DNA of 64,000 nt from assembly GCF_017916505.1 (NCBI RefSeq), contig NZ_JAFMSZ010000002.1, forward strand, positions 1-64,000, given 5' to 3'. Position 1 is the stretch's first letter. Each line of letters opens with the position of its first letter. A program made the translations under genes and the position numbers. The DNA comes from Naasia sp. SYSU D00057. GTDB taxonomy: Bacteria; Actinomycetota; Actinomycetes; Actinomycetales; Microbacteriaceae. This document shows, in pieces, positions 59,234-64,000 of the stretch. A model generated the notes under the pieces. That model had not been told where the DNA came from and made no database searches. It saw nothing but the letters and a program-made list of their open reading frames with translations.

Positions 59234-61261
59234 TCAGGCGGCGACGGGGACGGCGGCGGAGCGCTCCGCCTCGGCGGTCTCCTGCTCGACGGGGCGGCGG
59301 CGCACCCAGCGCTTCAGGGCGACCACCAGCAGGGCCGAGACCACGGCGCCGACGATGACCCAGAGGGCGAAGAGGGCGAAGTTGCCGATCGCGAAGAAGA
59401 CGAACACCCCTCCGTGCGGGGCCTGCGAGGTGACGCCCGTGCCCATGATCAGCGCGCCGGTGAGGGCGGAGCCGACGATGCCGGCGGGAAGCACGCGCAG
59501 GGGGTCTGCGGCCGCGAACGGGATGGCGCCCTCCGAGATGAAGGCCGCGCCGAGCAGCCACGCCGCCTTGCCGTTCTCGTGCTCGACCGCGCTGAAGCTC
59601 CTGCGGTCGATCACCGTCGCGAGGGCCATGGCGATCGGCGGCACCATGCCCGCCGCCATCACGGCGGCCATGATCTGCCACGGCGCCTGGTTCTCGAGAC
59701 TGCCGGCGCCGAGGCCCGCCACCGCGAAGGCGTAAGCGACCTTGTTGACCGGACCGCCCAGGTCGAAGGCCATCATCGTGCCGAGGATCAGGCCGAGCAC
59801 GACCGCGCCGGCGCCGGTCAGCGAGTTGAGCCAGTCGCTGAGCCCGGTCATGAGGGCGGCGATCGGGCCGCCGAGGAACATGAGCATCAGGCCGGACGCG
59901 ACGATCGAGGCCCCGAGCGGGATGATCACCACCGGCATGAGGCCGCGGAGCCAGCGCGGGACCGCCGGCCGGCCGATGAGCCACGCAGCCCAGCCGGCGA
60001 GCAGACCGCCGACGAGGCCGCCGAGGAAGCCGGCATCCATCAGAGCGGCGACGGCACCGGCGACGAAGCCGGGGGCGATGCCGGGCCGGTCGGCGATCGC
60101 GTAGGCGATGTACCCGGCGAGCGCGGCGACCAGGAAGCCCATCGAGGTCTGGCCGATCACCAGCGCGACCGAGCCGAGGTAGGTGCCGAGGCCGCCCTCG
60201 GGCAGATTCCAGAGCGAGTTGTTGATGACGACGTCAGAGGCGACATCGGTGACCTGGTAACCGCCGAGCAGGAAGCCGAGGGCGATGAGGAGCCCACCGC
60301 CCGCGACGAACGGGATCATGTAGCTCACGCCGGTCAGCAGCCACCGCTTGAGCTTCAGACCGAAGTGCTCGTTCGCCTCCTCGGCCGTCGCGGCGGGGGC
60401 GTCGGCGGCCGGCACGCGGCGCGCATTCGGGTCCTTCGCGGCGGCGAGCGCCTCGGCGACCATGTCGTCCGGGTGGTCGACCCCGCGCTTCACGGGCGCC
60501 TGCACGACCGGCTTGCCGGCGAAGCGCCCGCGGTCGCGCACGTCGACGTCGACCGCGAAGATGACGGCGTCGGCGCGCGAGATGACGTCGGCGGGCAGCG
60601 GCGTCGCACCCGCGGAGCCCTGCGTCTCCACCCGCAGCTCGGCGCCGGCTCGTTTCGCGGCCGCGACCAGGGCGTCGGCGGCCATGTAGGTGTGCGCGAT
60701 GCCGGTCGGGCAGGCGGTGACCGCCACGAGGAGCGGCGCATCGGACGACGGCGCGGGCGCCGCGGCGGGCGCGGCGGCCGGGGACGGCGCAGCCTCCGCG
60801 CCCTCCTCCTCGTCGCTCAGCGCCCTGCCGACGAGGGCGACGATGTCGTCCGGCGTGGCGGCGGCGCGCAGCTCCTCGAGGAACTCGGGGAGCATGAGCG
60901 ACCGCGCGAGCTTCGCGAGCAGCTGAAGGTGCTCGGAGTGGGCCCCCTCGGGAGCGGCGATCATGAAGACGAGGTCGGCGGGCCCGTCGAACGAGCCGAA
61001 GTCGACCGGGGGCTTCAGGCGCGCCATCGCGAGGGACGCCTGGGTCACGGCGGACGAGCGGCAGTGCGGGATGGCGATGCCGCCGGGCACGCCGGTGTCG
61101 CCCTTGCTCTCACGCTCCCAGGCGTCGGCGAAGAGGGAGTCGGCCTCGGTGGCGCGGCCGGCGGCGACGACGCGCTCGGCGAGTGCGCGGATCACGTCCC
61201 GTCGCTCGGTGCCGAGGTCGGCGTCGAGGAGGACGAGATCACGGGTGATCAGATCGGTCAT
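59234..61261 (-). CDS. fruA: PTS fructose-type transporter, fused IIA-IIB-IIC
   Basis: A 675-residue permease that imports and phosphorylates a sugar, most likely fructose to fructose 1-phosphate. The IIA domain carries the phospho-His66 in GIAIPHCRSS. A Pro/Ala linker (about 155-172) leads to the fructose-type IIB with Cys184 in VTACPTGIAHTY, and then to about eight to ten membrane helices of IIC (VSYMIPFVAGGGLLIALGFL; GGPVNKVAYAFAVAGLGAG). All three domains are complete. It is the last gene of the deoR-pfkB-PTS operon, 13 nt after pfkB. HPr and enzyme I are not in the window. Confidence 0.92.
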   Translation of the reverse strand: MTDLITRDLVLLDADLGTERRDVIRALAERVVAAGRATEADSLFADAWERESKGDTGVPGGIAIPHCRSSAVTQASLAMARLKPPVDFGSFDGPADLVFMIAAPEGAHSEHLQLLAKLARSLMLPEFLEELRAAATPDDIVALVGRALSDEEEGAEAAPSPAAAPAAAPAPSSDAPLLVAVTACPTGIAHTYMAADALVAAAKRAGAELRVETQGSAGATPLPADVISRADAVIFAVDVDVRDRGRFAGKPVVQAPVKRGVDHPDDMVAEALAAAKDPNARRVPAADAPAATAEEANEHFGLKLKRWLLTGVSYMIPFVAGGGLLIALGFLLGGYQVTDVASDVVINNSLWNLPEGGLGTYLGSVALVIGQTSMGFLVAALAGYIAYAIADRPGIAPGFVAGAVAALMDAGFLGGLVGGLLAGWAAWLIGRPAVPRWLRGLMPVVIIPLGASIVASGLMLMFLGGPIAALMTGLSDWLNSLTGAGAVVLGLILGTMMAFDLGGPVNKVAYAFAVAGLGAGSLENQAPWQIMAAVMAAGMVPPIAMALATVIDRRSFSAVEHENGKAAWLLGAAFISEGAIPFAAADPLRVLPAGIVGSALTGALIMGTGVTSQAPHGGVFVFFAIGNFALFALWVIVGAVVSALLVVALKRWVRRRPVEQETAEAERSAAVPVAA

Positions 61262-61274
61262 GGCGGTGTTCCTT

Positions 61275-62249
61275 TCAGATCCCGGCGACGGTGCGCGGGA
61301 GGGTGACGGCGGTGACGGGGATGAGGGGAAGGAGTTCGTGGACGTCGGAGGGGTCGGGCATCTCGCTGCCCGATCGGGCGGCGGCCGCCGCGCCGTGGGC
61401 GACCGCACGGCGCAGCCGCTCCTCGGGCTGTGCGCCGCGGACGTCGGCGAGGAGGTAGCCGGCGAGGGAGGAGTCGCCGGCGCCGACGGTGCTGCGGGGG
61501 CGGATGGCGGGCGCCGGGGCGTGCCAGACGCCGCCGGGGGTGACGAGCACGGCGCCGTGAGCGCCGAGCGTGCAGAGCACGGCGCCGACGCCGGAGGTGA
61601 CGAGCCGCCGCGCGAGGTCCGCGACGAGCCGGGGCTCCTCCTCGAGGTCCCGCGGGTCCTCGCGCGCTCCGGTGAGCTCGACGAGCTCCTCCGCGTTGGG
61701 CTTGATCAGGTCGACGGCGGACGCGGCGAGGGTGGCGCCCAGGGCGGGCCCCGACGTGTCGAGCGCGACCTGCACGCCCGCGTCGCGCACCGCCCGAGCG
61801 ATGGCGGCGTAGGCGTCGTCCGGCACACCGGGCGGCAGTGAGCCGCAGAGCGCGACCCAGCCCCCGCGGTGCCGGGCGGAGGCGACGACCGCCTCGGCCA
61901 GGCGCTCCCACTCGTCGGCGCTGAGCGTCGGTCCGGGCTCGTTGATCTTGGTGGTGGTGCCGTCCGGCTCGGTCACCGTGATGTTGGAGCGGAGCTCGCC
62001 CGCGATCGGCACCGACTTCACGGTGATGCCCTGCTGCGCGAGTGCGGTGACCACGGGCTCGTCGGGGCGGCCGGGCAGGACGGCGAGAGTGCTGCCGGCG
62101 AAGCGGTGCAGGGCGATGCTCACGTTCACGCCCTTGCCGGCGGGACTCGCCGTGGACGAGATCGCGCGGAGCACGGCTCCACGCTCGAGCGGGCCGACGA
62201 GCCCCACCGTCCGGTCCATGGACGGGTTGGCGGTGAGGGTGACGATCAT
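61275..62249 (-). CDS. fruK: 1-phosphofructokinase (PfkB/hexose kinase family)
   Basis: A 324-residue ribokinase-fold kinase that should phosphorylate fructose 1-phosphate to the 1,6-bisphosphate. Markers are TLTANPSMDRT, SPAGKGVNVSIALHRF (substrate GKG), TTKINEPGP, LIKPNAEELVELTG and the anion-hole/catalytic STVGAGDSSLAGYL with its Asp base. These fit 1-phosphofructokinase or tagatose 6-phosphate kinase; the PTS partner decides for the former. ATG 62249 overlaps the DeoR stop by 4 nt. Confidence 0.9.
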   Translation of the reverse strand: MIVTLTANPSMDRTVGLVGPLERGAVLRAISSTASPAGKGVNVSIALHRFAGSTLAVLPGRPDEPVVTALAQQGITVKSVPIAGELRSNITVTEPDGTTTKINEPGPTLSADEWERLAEAVVASARHRGGWVALCGSLPPGVPDDAYAAIARAVRDAGVQVALDTSGPALGATLAASAVDLIKPNAEELVELTGAREDPRDLEEEPRLVADLARRLVTSGVGAVLCTLGAHGAVLVTPGGVWHAPAPAIRPRSTVGAGDSSLAGYLLADVRGAQPEERLRRAVAHGAAAAARSGSEMPDPSDVHELLPLIPVTAVTLPRTVAGI

Positions 62250-63031
62250 GCGACGACCACCTCGACCTCGGCGTCCGCGAGGGCGCGGGCGAGCGGCGCG
62301 GGCGGGGCGGCGTCGGTGACGAGCACGTCGATGTCGGCCAGGCCCGCGAACAGGACGAGGGCCTCCTCGTCGAACTTGGTGGCGTCGGCGAGCAGGATGA
62401 CGCGGCGGGCGGCGCGGACGATGGCGGTCTTGACCGCGGCCTCGCCCTCGTCCGGCGTGGTGAGGCCGGCGGCGGAGATCCCGTTCGTGCCGAGGACCGC
62501 GACGTCCGGTCGGAGCCGGGAGATCTGCTCGACCGTGCCGGGGCCGACGGCGGCGTCCGTCACGCGGCGGACGCGCCCGCCGAGCAGGTGCAGCTCCACG
62601 GCAGGCGCGTGCAGGAGGAGGGTCGCGGCCGTGACCGAGTGGGTGATCACGGAGAGGACGTCGTCGGTCCGCTCCCCCCGCCAGTCGGCGAGGAGCTCGG
62701 CGAGGACGCCCGTGCTGGTGCCCGCGTCGAGCAGGACCGCGGAACGGCCGTCGGAGGGGATGTAGCGGAAGGCGGCCTGCGCGATGCGCTGCTTCGCCTG
62801 CCGGGCGAGGTCGGTGCGCTGGGCGACCGCCGCCTCCACGGCGCTGGTGCGGTTGGGGGCCACTGCTCCCCCGTGCACGCGGCGGAGGAGACCCGCGCGC
62901 TCGAGGAGGTCCAGGTCGCGCCTGATGGTCTCCGTCGTGACGTCGAACCGCTCGGCCAGATCGGTGACTCCTGCTCGGCCCTGGGCCGTGATCACCGCGG
63001 AGATCGCGGCCTGTCGCTCTGGTGCGTACAT
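62246..63031 (-). CDS. fruR: DeoR-family transcriptional regulator of the fructose operon
   Basis: A 261-residue DeoR repressor. The helix-turn-helix is DLAERFDVTTETIRRDLDLL (about residues 21-40) with the family RRVHGGAV after it, and the C-terminal DeoRC sugar-phosphate domain has VLLDAGTSTGVLAELLAD, ITHSVTAATLL, LLGGRVRR and LLADATKFDEEA. It probably senses fructose 1-phosphate. It is the first gene of the operon, so it should control its own expression. ATG 63031 follows GAAGGCGACAGG. The palindrome AGTTGGCCAACT at 63056-63067 next to a TATAGT -10 is a possible operator. Confidence 0.9.
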   Translation of the reverse strand: MYAPERQAAISAVITAQGRAGVTDLAERFDVTTETIRRDLDLLERAGLLRRVHGGAVAPNRTSAVEAAVAQRTDLARQAKQRIAQAAFRYIPSDGRSAVLLDAGTSTGVLAELLADWRGERTDDVLSVITHSVTAATLLLHAPAVELHLLGGRVRRVTDAAVGPGTVEQISRLRPDVAVLGTNGISAAGLTTPDEGEAAVKTAIVRAARRVILLADATKFDEEALVLFAGLADIDVLVTDAAPPAPLARALADAEVEVVVA

Positions 63032-63055
63032 CCTGTCGCCTTCGACTAGGGGGAA

Positions 63056-63072
63056 AGTTGGCCAACTATACG
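63056..63072 (-). promoter_or_regulatory. Promoter and possible operator of the fructose operon
   Basis: The -10-like TATAGT (minus strand, 63066-63071) overlaps the exact palindrome AGTTGGCCAACT (63056-63067); further upstream lie TTGTTT and TTGGTT, either a -35 element or DeoR half-sites. Confidence 0.45.
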
Positions 63073-63176
63073 CAGACAAACCAACACGAAACAACAGAAT
63101 CCCACGCCCCACTTCTGCGCTGGACGATCGGAGAGGCGCCCCCGTTCCGCTCGGATCACCCCGGCAGCATCGCCGC

Positions 63177-63340
63177 GGGCTCAGCAGCATCGCCACGGGC
63201 TCAGCAGGAACGTCGCGGGCTCAGCAGGCACGTCAAGGGCTCAGCAGGCAGAAGGGGCCGGCCGATGCCTGCCGTGGCCTCGCCGCGCCTGCCGTGGCCT
63301 CGCCGCGCCTGCTGAGGCCTCGCCGCGCCTGCTGAACCAC
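63177..63340. repeat. Two opposed 20-bp-period arrays of the CAGCAGG word
   Basis: The forward array has units of exactly 20 bp starting at 63177, 63197, 63217 and 63237 (GGGCTCAGCAG...). The inverted array has 20-bp units starting at 63267, 63287, 63307 and 63327 (GCCTGC(C/T)G(T/A)GGCCTCGCCGC type). The two face each other around 63257. The gap also contains the fructose promoter on its left and a terminator on its right; no gene is seen in 63073-63423. Confidence 0.85.
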
Positions 63341-63369
63341 GAGCTGTCGATCCTCCGAGCACGAGAAAA

Positions 63370-63407
63370 GGCCCCGGTCCGGCGGGAGAATCCGCCGGGC
63401 CGGGGCC
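63370..63407 (-). terminator. Rho-independent terminator of the peptide ABC transporter operon
   Basis: A 16-bp GC-rich stem (63370-63385 with 63392-63407, one G-U pair) with a 6-nt loop, followed on the minus strand by TTTTCTC. It lies 16 bp after the stop of the ABC ATPase gene. Confidence 0.8.
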
Positions 63408-63423
63408 CGAATTCAGCAGTGCG

Positions 63424-64000
<577 letters not shown>

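Noticed and set aside
63177-63340. Possible CRISPR array because of regular 20-bp spacing
   Set aside because: The spacing is filled by the repeat unit itself, there are no unique spacers, copies are inverted halfway through, and no cas gene is present.

Overview
The window is GC-rich (roughly 70 % by eye) DNA from an actinobacterium, most likely the family Microbacteriaceae. That placement rests on gene order, on the intergenic TGGTTGAGGAGCG-type repeat at 52482-52608 and on actinobacterial gene types (AdnAB, DUF3107, DUF3117, UPF0182, actinobacterial DapD). No 16S rRNA gene is present and the genus cannot be fixed. Two stretches follow the gene order I remember from Mycobacterium tuberculosis: 12999-32527 resembles Rv3193c-Rv3211 (UPF0182, PDZ protease, DUF2342, ThiF-like, UvrD-type helicase, NudC, AdnB, AdnA, DUF3107, ferritin-like, DEAD helicase), and 40631-58540 resembles Rv1232c back to Rv1165 (MgtE-N protein, DUF1003, Mrp, TatB, O-methyltransferase, DUF3117, DapE, DapD, ferredoxin, TypA).

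Layout. 1-7280 (minus): a GntR-led seven-gene catabolic operon with a two-component ABC uptake system (fused permease and ATPase, no binding protein), an isocitrate/isopropylmalate-type dehydrogenase, an Asp/Glu-racemase-like protein, and an OtnK kinase plus OtnC decarboxylase that make dihydroxyacetone phosphate from a C4 sugar acid. Divergent from it, 7532-10097 encodes an RraA-fold protein, an aldehyde dehydrogenase and a cupin-ABM fusion; two GTTATAAC operators lie between the two operons. 10239-10707 is a broken gene, followed by the initiator tRNA. 10986-12832 holds two aldo-keto reductases bracketed by similar hairpins. 12999-32527 is the conserved block for envelope and genome maintenance, including the AdnAB recombination helicase-nuclease. 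32623-39777 holds a GH2 glycosidase, a PHP phosphoesterase, an LLM flavin oxidoreductase, an EEP-family protein, an aminopeptidase P and endonuclease IV. 39790-43877 holds a stress-type membrane protein, the MgtE-N/DUF1003/Mrp operon and a 39-residue membrane peptide. 44009-47690 is a LysR regulator facing a PLP decarboxylase and an MFS (GPH-type) symporter. 47709-58540 holds housekeeping genes (tatB, dapE/dapD, gltA, ferredoxin, typA) with an ArsR-VOC unit. 59234-63031 is a fructose-type PTS operon (deoR, pfkB, IIABC). The right edge cuts a peptide-type ABC ATPase.

Two non-gene patterns stand out. First, at least 17 genes have a -10-like hexamer (mostly TANNNT) ending 6-8 nt before the start codon with no Shine-Dalgarno sequence, which predicts leaderless mRNAs and settles several start codons. 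Second, the large gene-free gaps (58650-59184, 63177-63340, 30162-30236) are built from many direct and inverted copies of one word, (T)CARCAGGMA / TKCCTGYTGA, partly organised as exact 23-bp and 20-bp tandem repeats. I found no CRISPR array, insertion sequence, prophage or obvious defence system.
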